A stretch of DNA of 64,000 nt. Source: Icerya purchasi (Eukaryota; Arthropoda; Insecta; Hemiptera; Monophlebidae). Within the stretch, counting starts at the first letter, position 1; every line of letters starts with the position of its first letter. A program made the translations under genes and the position numbers. Location of the stretch: the NCBI GenBank assembly GCA_039619475.1, contig CM077115.1:497323352-497387351 (forward strand), given 5' to 3'. The notes beneath the pieces were generated by a model. That model saw nothing but the letters and a program-made list of their open reading frames with translations. It did no database searches and was not told the origin of the DNA. This document shows positions 51,480 to 62,989 of the stretch, piece after piece.

Positions 51480-52975
51480 TCCTTTAATTTACTTTACTTT
51501 GTTTTTATGGAATATTTTTATTTGAGTTTTAAGATATATATTATTTTATTTTATTTATTAATTAAGTTAATTAAAGTAAATATAACGTAATGATGACTTG
51601 TGCCAACATCACCATTGCATTCTCTCACAACCTACGTATAACATAAAAAGAAAAATCTGTATTTACTGCTAAGTACCCACCACACTTGCGTGCAAAGATT
51701 TTGTAATTAACATATATTTTCATAAGTACACTATAACCGATTACACACGGATTATATCAAATATATTTGCCCACTTGTTATATTCGGAATAAAAAAAAAA
51801 TTATAATAAAAAAACCCGTAATATTAGTATCCTTTTTGGTAAAAAATGTAGGCCGGTAAATGTTACGGTATCTTTTAACTGCTTCGAAATTAATAGAATT
51901 TTTCGCCACGTTTCAAAATAATTTCGAACCCAGTGTACTCGGATCTCAAGCATACTATAAAACTGCTGAAAAAAATAAGTAATAAATAAACTACTAAATT
52001 TAAAGAAATTATTAAAAACGTTTCTTAACATTAATCGTTTTTACTTACTCTTTTTGTTTTCAGTCAAACACTGTTTGGCCACGAACTAACCTTTAAATTG
52101 TTTTTTCTCAATTACTCCTTAAAGCCATTGCTGGGGTTAACCATGCGCGTTTATTTACTGTTTATTTTTTGCCTTTAAAATAAATGCATTCATATGAGCC
52201 GAAATTTGAAATTTTGCTGGGAAAGAAGATGCTACAAATCGGTGAATAGCCCTTTTGAAACGTTATTAATATATAAGTTGATACTGCAAAATCGGAGAAC
52301 TCCTCTTCCAGAACACATATGAATCACAACTTCATTTCGAATTACATTAAATATTGCATTTCGACGGGACGTTTATAATTGAATTTATCTAATAGCAAGT
52401 GATGCATTAAAAAACGCGAATATTTCAGTCATTATGAATTTTTTGAACTTGTACTAGAGTATTTTTTATTTGTTGTTTTTTTTTTTTTTTTTGGATAAAA
52501 ATTCAATATCACCTCCCCGGTACCATCTACAAAAGACAAAGGTGAACAATTTTCAGTACCAGTTTCGACGCTCTACTAAACGAAATACCTCACATTCTAG
52601 GACAGGTTCACTTAGCAGTTAATTTTTGTGAAATGACCAGATAATTCTCGAATAACTCTGAAAGCTCCTATTGAGGAACGGTGAAATCAAGTGCTGCGGT
52701 ACTTGCTCCCCAATTCTCAAATACCATTGCACACTTCTCGATTAGGTGGAAAATGGTTTTAATCGCAGCGTATTTATTAAAAACAATATCTTTTAATTGC
52801 GCAGAGTATATTTTAATCGTTTTTTATAACTTACATTAGATGGTTGCAGATCGCCGCACGGTTTTGTGACAAAATAAAAATTGATTGAGACACAGCTAGC
52901 AGAATGTTCTATCGCAGGTCACTCAGACCACGCAGAGACTAGACAGAACTAGTGCACAATCTCTTTCACTTTGCG
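51480..52975. other. Unassigned AT-rich spacer
   Basis: No recognisable exon or element ends. Contains A/T homopolymers near 51790 and 52480. Confidence 0.4.
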
Positions 52976-52978
52976 CAG

Positions 52979-53090
52979 GAATTCGCCATTGGAACTGATC
53001 CGGGACGACGTTGAGAAACGAACGGGTAAGGCCGACTACTGTTTACTTTACGATTCTAAATTAGGCGTCGCATCTGTGGAGACTGATTAA
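52979..53090 (+). CDS. Candidate terminal exon, unidentified gene
   Basis: After acceptor CTTTCACTTTGCGCAG, one base plus 36 codons run to TAA at 53088-53090. The peptide has NSPLELIRDDVEKRTG and YCLLYDSKLGVASVETD, with mixed charge and protein-like composition unlike the surrounding DNA. AATAAA occurs about 30 bp downstream (CAATAAACG). A GT after ACGG (donor-like GTAAGG) would allow it to be an internal exon instead. I do not recognise the protein and found no partner exons. Confidence 0.3.
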
Positions 53091-53099
53091 TATCCCCCG

Positions 53100-54130
53100 A
53101 ATCAATCAACTTAACAATAAACGAGTCGGTAATGGGAGATCGTACGTCAGAATGAATTTAACAATACGCCCTCGTAGTTTGAAAACAAACGAACGCTAAC
53201 ACATTTCCATTCGAGAAAAACTCCTACCGCGCGATCTAAACTTAAAATTGTTTACGATTTTATCGATAAAGCGCCGTTCTCAATGGATGAGGTAAAATGA
53301 GCATCTCTGCACAAACATCGACTTCATTACTTTTGCCTGAATTATTGCAGGCTAACCGGCATTATAAATAATAATAAAGTTATTCACCAGAAAGTTCAAA
53401 AATTCATGCCTGACTCTTAACAAACTTCTTAACCACTCAAGACATTTCCGCTTGTCAAAACTTCTCAGCCACCATTTACCCATAGATTAGAAACAGACAC
53501 ATCACTTAAATTTCTCCCGCACTGTGTTCCTTCGCTTCTGTTGCCCCCCGATTTGAAATAAATGTTTGCGTTAAGAGAAGAATAGATACCGATTAACTGT
53601 AAATTAGGTTAACAACCTACATTCCAACCTTCCAGAACGAGACACGGATTTGATAATCTCAGCCATGTCCTCTCGAATTCAGAAGTGAACCAGCGCGCAG
53701 TATTTCAATTTGTCAGGGACAATCGATTAAGGGCAGTCCTGTGTCACACTCTTGGGATGTAATAATTTCGATATTATACACGGCAAGGAGTGTGACTAGG
53801 GTTGAGAAGCATAAATAAAAAAAAAAAAAAAAACTATAAAAAAATCCACTCTGTCGAGTTTAGTTAAATTTTGTATCACAAGCATGGATAATGTTCGTAG
53901 CAGTAATTCCAATAGGAATTTTCCAAATTTTTACATTAATTAAATTTACCCAATATTACTAAATACTTGAGGAAACAATTGATCGGAGAAAATATTTATT
54001 CCTCTTTTCTTAAGTGACAGCATTCTTGTGTCTAGAGCAAATGATTGCTAATCGTAAATGCTATCACGGCGTAGACACGAAGGTAGTACGAATAAAAATT
54101 TCCCGAGAATGATCGGTTTGGTGTGACTAT
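53100..54130. other. Unassigned spacer
   Basis: Moderately GC-rich for the window. No supported gene or repeat apart from an A run near 53818. Confidence 0.4.
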
Positions 54131-54140
54131 TACGTTTTGG

Positions 54141-54725
54141 CGCGACACATTTCGCCGCAGATTTTATCGCTCACAACATTACATGAAAAGCTACGGTTCG
54201 TTGTCGGCGTTATAAACAGGTATTTGTTTTTAAAGTCGAGGGAAAATTTTCAGCTTAATACTTTAAACTGGTTTCCATTTATAGTCTCATTCGGTTAGTG
54301 TTGAATAAATACTAATCGAATTACAAAAAACAAATTACAAGAACATTTTACGGTATAGCTATTTTAAAAATCAAATTAGAATGGAAAAATTTTGAAATAA
54401 AAAAAATCAGAGCAATTTAAACGAAAATTTAATTACATTTATTTTTATTCTCAGCAATTTGTTTCTCCTTCAAACTGTTTCTATTCTAATTTGATTTTTT
54501 AAATAATTATTCCGTCAAATGTTCTCGTAATTTGTTTTAATATTCCGTGAGTCTATTCAGCACTAATCGAATCAAATGGAAATCAGTTTAACATATTAAG
54601 CGAAATTGAAAATTTTCACTCCACTTTACAAAACAAACACTTGTTTATTACGTTGACGGGGCGAACCGTGGCTTTTATCCTGGCGACCGCGAAACATGTC
54701 ATGACAAAATGTGGTTTCGGCGAAT
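54141..54725. mobile_element. Foldback element, ~585 bp
   Basis: The left arm 54141-54383 and right arm 54481-54725 are inverted copies over about 240 bp with moderate divergence. Paired landmarks, left then right, are: GCTACGGTTCG and CGAACCGTGGC; CTGGTTTCCATTT and AAATGGAAATCAG; CAAATTAGAATGG and CTATTCTAATTTG. The central spacer is about 95 bp and non-coding. No transposase is present, so it is non-autonomous if mobile. Exact ends and target duplication were not determined. Confidence 0.8.
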
Positions 54726-54729
54726 AACA

Positions 54730-55610
54730 GCAGACCCCGCACTGCAAAGCTGTTGCTTAACTCACCCTCTGCCAGCTGAAGTTGGTCTAGAAAATTCATA
54801 CTTCTTGTCAGTCCAATCAGATAATTCTATTCTTGCTAATTTCATTAAAGCTGTAAGCTGACAAAATAAAACCCCTGTTACATATAAAAAACTTATTTTT
54901 TATTGATAATAAACTTCAGCGTAACAAGTTTTTTAAAACTTTTTTCCACGACATTTTTGAAATTCCATTTCGGGCAATATATCTAAGCGTAATTGTTTTA
55001 AGTTCCACTGTTGACGCGCCCGAAAGATTAAAAAAAAAAAAAAAATTTAATTGTTATTTTTAGGTCAAAAAAATTATATTTTGAATAGTCGGTGATTTTT
55101 CCGAATTAATGCACCTCTAATTCTTACGTTAAAAAAGGTCGCATTTTAATGTAAAAAATGTCCCGATCATATTAACGGCGCTAGAGTAGTTTTAAAAAAT
55201 TCACTGTGTACCCTGTTTTGTTTTTTTTTCAATAGCTGTACTCAAATATGGAAAGTAATTAAAAGTTTCAAAATGAAATCAGATATCACCGTGTTTGGAA
55301 ACATCGAAATTAATGATTTTCACGCTAGGAAGTAAAGAATAAGCAGAATCACAACCTAAGATAAAGAATGGCAAAAGTTAATCTCGCTATTTGTGATCTT
55401 AAATCTGTGTCTGAAAAATCAACGTATGAGAGTATAAGCGGCATAAATATTTCAATTTATTGGTGCAATAATAATATGGTTTCTACCTATATTTTTAATA
55501 ATGTAATTTTTTTTCATTGTCACATTAATAAACTTGACAATAGTTTAATCCTAGTCCTTAATAATGGCTATTTAAAATTAATAATTAACTTTGCTTTTAA
55601 TATACCAACA
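54730..55610. other. Unassigned spacer
   Basis: A short ORF at 55368-55658 has a varied peptide but no recognised similarity; not called as a gene. Confidence 0.4.
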
Positions 55611-55615
55611 ATCGC

Positions 55616-57409
55616 TACTGACAAGGAAAGTACACGAGTTGCCAGACGCCGATTTTGATGAAATGTTGAAATGTTGCAGAGTATCAAAAAATATTAGACA
55701 CGTGTTTTTCTTTATCGGCCCATATGTAGTTTCAAGAGGGTGAAAACCACCCCTAAAGTTCACCCCCCGAAAATCGATTTTCCTAAATATCTCCTCTTCA
55801 ACCCGTATATTTTTTTATGAAACAAAATGGAAATTATTTCTCGTGCAAAGGACAAGTAATCCACATGGAATAAAAAATTATAAAACAGCATAAAAAAATA
55901 AGAAAAACATTTTTTAACACACGCAATTAAAAAATAAAGTTTATGTGTTTCGGCATTTTCATGAATTTCACCCTTAAGGGGGTAAAGCACCTCTTACAAG
56001 AAAAATCAATAGATACATGTAGCAAGTAATCTGATTTCGTAAAAAATTTGTATCCAGGGGTTTTCAGGGTCGCTGATTACGAATCTGTTATCAATTTTTG
56101 AAAATTCAAATTATCCTGTGCTTTATAACCATACAGTCCCAAACCCCTAAAACCCAGACAGGAATTCAGACTGTGTTTGTTTAAACCTCGTACAAACCCA
56201 AAATTCCTAAATCTCAGACAGGCCAGAGGCCTGTGCGTTATAACCACACAACTTCAAACCTTTAAACATCAGAACGGGGGGCCGATTGCCTATGACTAAA
56301 ACCGCACAACTCCTAAACTGCAGTTACTTATTTAAAAAATTATCGGTACGGTTCAACTTATGTATTTATGTATTTCTTTATCTATTTATAAACAGGAATC
56401 ACTCTCTTCTTACGAAAATAATAACTAAAATGAATTGAGAAGTGGCCAAAGTTAATTAGTAATATAACAATTTTTTTTTTTTTTTCCTTATACATTAGGA
56501 AAATTACATTCGATGAGTAAAACCATTTATTGTTAATCCTCACAATCAATAAACAGTAAACAATATATTAATACTATTATAGATATAATTCGTACGGCTA
56601 TCGTGTTCGATAAATCTGCAAGAATGTGAAATATAATAATCAACATTTTTAAAAATAAACATCTTTAACTTTTAACATTGGCTCGTCCGGGAAGGTGGTG
56701 TTAATTTTGCTCGTTATAACTTTAGTCAAAACAGTATGTAAGGGGTTTGGGAGTTCGGAGTTTATCGGTTTAAAACACGGGCCTTTGGTCTGACTGGGGT
56801 TTATTTGGGGTTTTGTTGGTTTAAAAAAACACAGGCTGAATGCCTGTCTGGGTTTTAGGGGTTTGGGGCTGTGTCGTTATAAAGCACAGGATAATTTGAA
56901 TTTTCAAAAATTGATAACAGATTCGTAATCAGCAACCTCAAAAACCCTTAGATACAATTTTTTTACGAAATCGGATTACTTGCTACATGTATTTATTGAT
57001 TTTTCTTGTAAGGGGTGCTTTACCCCCTTTAAGGGTGAAATTCATGAAAATGCCGAAACACGTCAACTTTATTTTTTAATTGTGTGTCTTAAAAAATGTT
57101 TTTCTTATTCTCTTATGTTGTTTTATAATTTTTTATTCCATAATTATGACCAAAAAATGGTGTTTTCACTCTTGCCCTTTGGACGAGAAATAATTTCCAT
57201 TTTGTTTCATAAAAAACATATAGAATTAAAGAGGAGATATTTAGAAAAAACGATTTTAGGGGGTGAACTTTAGAGGTGGTTTTCACCCCTTGAAACTGAA
57301 TATGGGCCGATAAAAAGAAACACGTGACTAATATTTTTTGATACTCTACAACGTATTAAAATTTCATCAAAATCGGCGTCTGACAACCCGTGTACTTTGC
57401 TTGTGAGTA
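55616..57409. mobile_element. Foldback element, ~1.8 kb with ~700-bp inverted arms
   Basis: The left arm (55616 to about 56325) and right arm (about 56740 to 57409) are inverted copies along almost their whole length. Paired landmarks are: GACGCCGATTTTGATG and CATCAAAATCGGCGTC at the outer ends; GGTGAAAACCACC and GGTGGTTTTCACC; ATGAATTTCACCCTTAAGG and CTTTAAGGGTGAAATTCAT; TTGATAACAG and CTGTTATCAA; CCCCTAAAACCCAGACAGG and CCTGTCTGGGTTTTAGGGG. The central ~400 bp is AT-rich and non-coding. Short ORFs in the arms mirror each other and are not genes. It resembles long-TIR or foldback DNA transposons; superfamily and target duplication unknown. Confidence 0.9.
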
Positions 57410-58670
57410 ATTAATTTTAATCCACATTTATGTTTAATGACGCGCGCCACTGTGAAACACGTGTGTCGGATTTTTTCGGTTTTCACGACTTGAATTTCAA
57501 TTATTATTTTAATTCTTGTTCCTTTGTTTTCATACGTGTTCATACTTAATCATCCGCAGCAAAACGGACTATTTCAAAGATAACTATGTGGAATGAATAA
57601 TTACTCTGCTATACCATGCTGCTTGAAGTGTTTTAACGAATTCGGTGTTATTCGTCTCCGTTTTGAAAGACTCACTGATCCGAATTTTTTTCGGTCGCTG
57701 GCTTTATTTGTTCACCTAAGCTCCGATATCTTTTTTTTTTTTTTTTTTATTATTATTTTCGGATGAATAAAACAGGTATATTCTCCGTGACGGTGGAAAT
57801 TAGAGATAGGTGATGACACGCCTATTAGCGTCGGATTTTTAAGATACCAGATATATGGACGCGGGCTATTCAATTTGTTTTAAAAATATTTTATTTCCCA
57901 CTTTGGAAACGTCTCCGAAATTGCGCGGCTCCCCTTTTCGATCCATCAATATATAATAGGCACAGTTTATTCGACTTTTTCAAATTTATCGAAATTTCCT
58001 CTACGCTTGGCGTAATTTCTTAGAATCGGGAAGAATTTTTCCTAGCAACGAGATTGTCATTTGCGGAATTCATATGTATTTTCGCGACAAGTCTTTCGTA
58101 CAAAATTTTCACTTCTGCGAATCTCTATTGTATATCCCAACTCCCCATCAGCAAAAACAGAAAACTGCAATAGGGAGATCGAACGCAAACTATGCCATCG
58201 CGTCACGTCTTCGGAAATTCAATGCGTCACTGTTTACGCCCGCTTACATATTCAAATTCGACGGTGGCATGAATTTCGCGAAACGCTAGGGAGTAATTAA
58301 ATACCGCGCAATCATCATCACGGCCGGAAAGGATTTCGTAATAAATTGGCGGCAGATTGATCGCAGTGGCGCGGACTTTTCTCAAATTTGATAGCAAGGT
58401 TAGTGAGTGAAAAGAAAAGCTGGCAACTCTCATCGATCGTCTGTTTCATGAGCCGTAATTTACGATAACTATTTATCTCGGCGGCTTCTTCATTTGTCAC
58501 TTTCGCTATTATCAGTTCGCGGCAAACGTGACGCGAGATGTGGGTCCCAGCGGATGCTGCGGTTCGATTAATTATTATTATCGACGCTGGAAATATCGAA
58601 TGAAAAATCGGCGACCTTTAAATTCACGGACGCGATTCCGTCTAATGTGCAAAACAGAATTTTGTCAGCT
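57410..58670. other. Upstream region of the cuticle gene
   Basis: No gene recognised. 57880-58660 is somewhat GC-richer than the window average and lies directly upstream of the TATA box, so it may hold cuticle-gene regulatory sites; no specific sites are claimed. Confidence 0.4.
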
Positions 58671-58674
58671 CACC

Positions 58675-58682
58675 TATAAATA
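58675..58682 (+). promoter_or_regulatory. TATA box of the cuticle gene
   Basis: TATAAATA, 128 bp upstream of the ATG. Transcription would start about 30 bp downstream (58705-58715, TTAACATTATTACAC), leaving a 5' leader of about 100 nt. Confidence 0.65.
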
Positions 58683-58809
58683 GGTCCGCAGTGCCGGATA
58701 GGTTAACATTATTACACAGCTGTTTGATCTCGAGTTTTCGTTGTTGAATCGTTCGCTGCGGTTTAGTCTGTTCGTGAAATTTACAGAAGTTAGCGCAGAA
58801 TCCAGAATC

Positions 58810-58833
58810 ATGAATCCGATCGGGAAACAGACG
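58810..58833 (+). CDS. RR-2 cuticle protein, exon 1
   Basis: ATG followed by codons for MNPIGKQT, then donor GTAAGG, phase 0. A tiny first exon holding the start of the signal peptide is the normal layout of insect cuticle protein genes. Joined to 62215, it completes a signal peptide: MNPIGKQT then [13 protein letters not shown]. The position downstream of a TATA box supports this start over the in-frame ATG at 62203, which lies in the intron before the acceptor. Confidence 0.82.
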
Positions 58834-61800
58834 GTAAGGATATTTCGAACGATTTTCTATTTATAAATTCTGGAATTAATCGAATTTTATCTGTTCAAAA
58901 ATAACTCGAAATAGTCCAGCAGCAGCGAGGAAGCGCGTGAAATATGTTGAGTGTGCGGATTAATAGAAAATTGAATAAATTTTGCGAATTGCCGAAATAA
59001 AGGTGACCAAAGAATTTTGTCCCCGAGATGATGTTGAAGCGGGCGACACAATTCGAAAAGCTAGAACATTAAGAGGGGTTTAGTTATATTTAGCCTGGTA
59101 AGAGTTGTTTGATTAGCTACGAATTCAAAGCGAGATGAGTAAAATTTGCAATATTCAAGGGAGACTCAACGACAGCAACCCCTTCAAATATTTAATGATT
59201 TTACCGCTGCCGGCTTTCTCTTAGCGAAATTTGTTATTATTTTTTGAACGGCCAAATTTAATTGGTTAACTATTTTCACTGTTTTAAATTCAAACTGATC
59301 TCGTCTATCTCGCAGTAATCTTCCTTAACTAATAATTATTTTCACTTTTTTAATCCTAATATTTAATGTGCAACTACGACCGTAAGAGAGCAGTCATTAA
59401 CTGCCTTTTTTTGTTTGTTTTTTTTTTTTTTTTAAAATAAACTATTAATCTAAATTATTACCGAAATTAAAGTGTTCACTAAGAATGGCGGAAAAAATAT
59501 AAATGTAAGATGAAATTATCGAATTTGTAAGGAAACATGTAGGGGCTTTAGTGAAAAAATCGCGTAGTTTTTATGAATATAGGCAGTCATCGAGGAGTTT
59601 TCATGTGAACGGAATGTGATGAATGCTTTCCGACTTTTCAGGTCGAATAAACAATGCGAATTATTTTTAATTTTGCCTCTTAAATATAAGCGAAAAAAAT
59701 TAATTATAGTAGGAAACTACATACACACAGACACACACACATATATGGAAACTGAACTACGAAATTTCCGTTTATTTTGTTAAACGCTAAAACACTTTCA
59801 ACGTAGACGAACGTAGCTTAGCGTCCAATATTGTTTTGATGAAAAAAACACAGATGGTACAGCACCAAGAACGTTTTCTTTAAAATCTTGGTGAATGGCT
59901 ACCATTATCATTTCGGCGTTGGTAAAAATTTGAATTTTTCTTTTCTCTATTTATTTTTTCATTCCATTAATCGCGCATAATACAATTTTCAGAGCCGAAA
60001 ATTTTTAATTCATTTTAAAAAAAATGTATTTAAATTTAAAATAGCACGCGTAATTATAAATTATATATTAGAAGAATTCGGTACATATAATATTTGGTTG
60101 TCGATATTTTTTTTACTATTTTAGGTATATTTTATTCTAGTCAACTTATATTTCGTCATTGCTCCTTCTAAAATTGAGTTTAAAATAGTATTTTCCTGAA
60201 ATAATTTTTTTTTGGAACGATAATTCTTTTTTCTTCCTTTTCTAGAGTTCATCTAACAAAAAATTGCCCAGAATGAAGTAACTTTATCACTTTTTTTTTT
60301 ATTGTTGTTCTTTGTAATTTTGTGCCAGTACAAGTGAACGTTTTTTCTATATTTCAAATGCGCGGAAATTCGCTTTGAGCCAGGTTCTGCTTGAATGACG
60401 TCACTGCCTAATTACCGTGTACTGTAGCTTAACTGGTGCTTCTGTAGTGTTTATAGAAGAATTGATTTCAACCGATGCGATAATCTTGACAAAAAGAACA
60501 GGTTAGAAACTGAAGAGAAAAGTAAACGTCTTACAGACATGACGAAAAGAAAAATATACTCTATACCGTTTTATTCTTATTTCAAATATTTTCAGCCATA
60601 TAAAATCTATTTTGTACTTTTCCGATTGGCCAAACATCGATATAATTAAACTGATCGTTTTCTATCCAATCCTACGAATCTGTAACTTTTGAAAACCGAT
60701 TTTCGATTATAGATGAATAATAAACTATCAAGCGGTACATTTTTCAGATATATTTCACAAAATTTGCATCTTTCCTTTTTCCAAATTGACCGTCGAAAAT
60801 AAAACAAATATACAATAAAGAAGGCACATTTTAATACACTACGAAACGAATACCAATCGAATAAAATTGGGATAATATCTACTCAATTTTGCTATTTCTA
60901 ACTATTCAACGAAGATGAGCCGTTATCATAAAAATAAATTAAAAAAATAAAAATATTATTGTCCGTCCTTTCTAAGCGTACATGCAAAATTCGAATATAT
61001 AAATAAAAAAAATATTTGTTCATTAAAGTTTTACAGTTTAAAAAAAAAAAGAAAAAAAGAACCGTATTAATGATGTGTATATATGTATATGAATATTCGA
61101 TATAGCGAGATTGTATTGTACTCGTAAATAATTTTCATATTAGTAATTTTTGATATTTTTAATTTGTTTATATTGCATTATAAACTTGAAGTAACATCGA
61201 AGGCGTTGTTAACTACAAACCAATTCAAAATTTGTTCAAAACCAAATTACAGTTCCGGAAAACTAATCGCACCTTATTATGGGTTATGCTGTATTAAAGC
61301 TTCAGTTACATTGTTTTGGAATAAAAACTTCCTTTTTTTGTATTTTCAGTTTGCAACATGTTTAATTACGGCGCTCGGTTGAATTTTTCTTTCAGTAATG
61401 AAAGCGTAAAAATCACGGGCGTCTACACAAGAAATAATGTGATCGGCGAACCCAAAAAAATTTAATTAAAAAAAAAAAGATCTATAATAATAATGATAAA
61501 AATAAGTGCCGACGTAACAACCATATAGAGAGCTCTGATTCCGATACTTTTAATGAAATCACAGACTGCGTGATAACTTATGCGAGCAGATGTCTAGATT
61601 CCGGTAAGAGATGGTTGGATTTTTTAAAAATTCGACGAACCGCGAAAAATATCTGTAATGCCTGTTTATGTTGCAAATTATTTTTCGGTAAATTCTTCAA
61701 ATTCATTCAAACAAACTCGCCTGTTAAATATTAACGCATAATTACAGTACACCTTCTGGTAATTTCTTTACATAATATTTTAATAAAATGATTATACACG

Positions 61801-62214
61801 GAAGTCTTTATTAAAATTCGAAAATTCGAAAAATATCCGGACATGTTTCGGAGAAATTTTGAATTTTGAATTTTTAATGATTTCTGTGTTTGATAATTTT
61901 TAAAATATTATTTAAACATCTGTTAAAGTTTAAAAGGATCGTACGGACGATTTTCCGGAACGAATAAGAGATACATAGAGTAAAATAAAAAATAAAAAAA
62001 ACAACAACAACAGGGTAAGTTTAAAACTTCACAATGATACACATCATACACTCGTTTACAAATTGCTGATTTTCCGCAAAAATATTGTGTGAAATAAAGT
62101 GATCTCGAAATCAGTCGATATAATTAGACGCAGCTAGTCTCGTTAAAATTAATTGTGTGCAACGGAAGATAGAAAAAAGAAAAAGAATTAACGCTATACA
62201 TATTGTTTACGCAG
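58834..62214 (+). other. Cuticle gene intron 1
   Basis: A 3.4-kb GT-AG intron (GTAAGG ... TTGTTTACGCAG), AT-rich. A long first intron is common in this gene class. No other gene or element was recognised inside it. Confidence 0.75.
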
Positions 62215-62943
62215 GCCTTGATTTTCGTAATGGCGACTATCTGCGTTCGGGCAAGTCCGTTAGCGGTGAAAAAAGTCGATCCTTCCTCTCAGTACGCCTT
62301 CGAATATAGCGTAAATGACGTCAGCACCGGGGATATTAAATCGCAACAGGAAATCCAAGATGGAGATGTGGTTCACGGCTCTTACGGCCTGGTTGAACCG
62401 GATGGCAGTGTCCGAACCGTCGACTATACCGCTTCCGATGCTACCGGATTCCGTGCCGTGGTGCATAAGAGTCTGCCGCACGGCCCTCTGGCCAAGTCGG
62501 CCGTTTCTTTACTAAGCGTACCTCCGGCGGCCGGAGCCGATTCAGCATCGCATTCCGAACTATCCGAAGAACAAACTGAGCTTCCGTCATCCGGTGAATC
62601 GTCCGAAGAACAGCTTCAGTCGTCATCGGCAGATTCGCAGTCAGACTCGGCACCGAAATCCACCGCAACTAAATCTTCCTCATCAGCGTCTCTCGCACCT
62701 CTACCTGTCGCGCCTGTCACGCCGTATCCGTACCACTACCCATACCATTACCCGTACCATTACCCGTATCACGCAGCCTACCCGTATCATCCGTATTCGA
62801 CGTACCACAGTTTACTGAAGGCGGCGCACCCAGCTTACCAGTATCCGTATGTGCACCCGTTGCACCCAGTACACCCAGTACACCCGGCACATCCAGCAAG
62901 AGTCTACAATCCTTACTACTATAATCCGCTTTACCATTATTAA
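62215..62943 (+). CDS. RR-2 cuticle protein, exon 2
   Basis: With exon 1 it gives a 250-residue secreted structural protein of cuticle. The signal peptide is residues 1-21. A Rebers-Riddiford chitin-binding domain (about 31-93) has [34 protein letters not shown] and RTVDYTA then GFRAVV. The wording, especially [13 protein letters not shown], is of the RR-2 type associated with hard cuticle. A Ser/Glu-rich linker (about 117-169) and a Tyr/His/Pro-rich tail with PYHY repeats (178-194) and [12 protein letters not shown] repeats (about 222-235) follow. The tail residues could take part in quinone cross-linking. The stop TAA is at 62941-62943. Confidence 0.95.
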   Translation, partial: ALIFVMATICVRASPLAVKKVDPSSQYAFEYSVNDVSTGDIKSQQEIQDGDVVHGSYGLVEPDGSVRTVDYTASDATGFRAVVHKSLPHGPLAKSAVSLLSVPPAAGADSASHSELSEEQTELPSSGESSEEQLQSSSADSQSDSAPKSTATKSSSSASLAPLPVAPVTPYPYHYPYHYPYHYPYHAAYPYHPYSTYHSLLKAAHPAYQYPYVHPLHPVHPVHPAHPARVYNPYYYNPLYHY

Positions 62944-62973
62944 TAATTTTCGATGTCACTCCTTAAAAATTCC

Positions 62974-62979
62974 AATAAA
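62974..62979 (+). terminator. Poly(A) signal of the cuticle gene
   Basis: AATAAA, 31 bp after the stop codon. A second possible signal lies near 63061 (TAAATAAAG). Confidence 0.75.
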
Positions 62980-62989
62980 AGTGCGATGA

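Noticed and set aside
55760..55990. ORFs in the foldback arms (also 56980-57273)
   Set aside because: They are mirror images of the same inverted repeat with no similarity to proteins, so by-products of the element.
62203..62214. In-frame ATG just before the cuticle exon 2
   Set aside because: It gives a poor signal peptide start and lies within the polypyrimidine/acceptor region; exon 1 at 58810 with TATA box and donor fits the usual gene layout.
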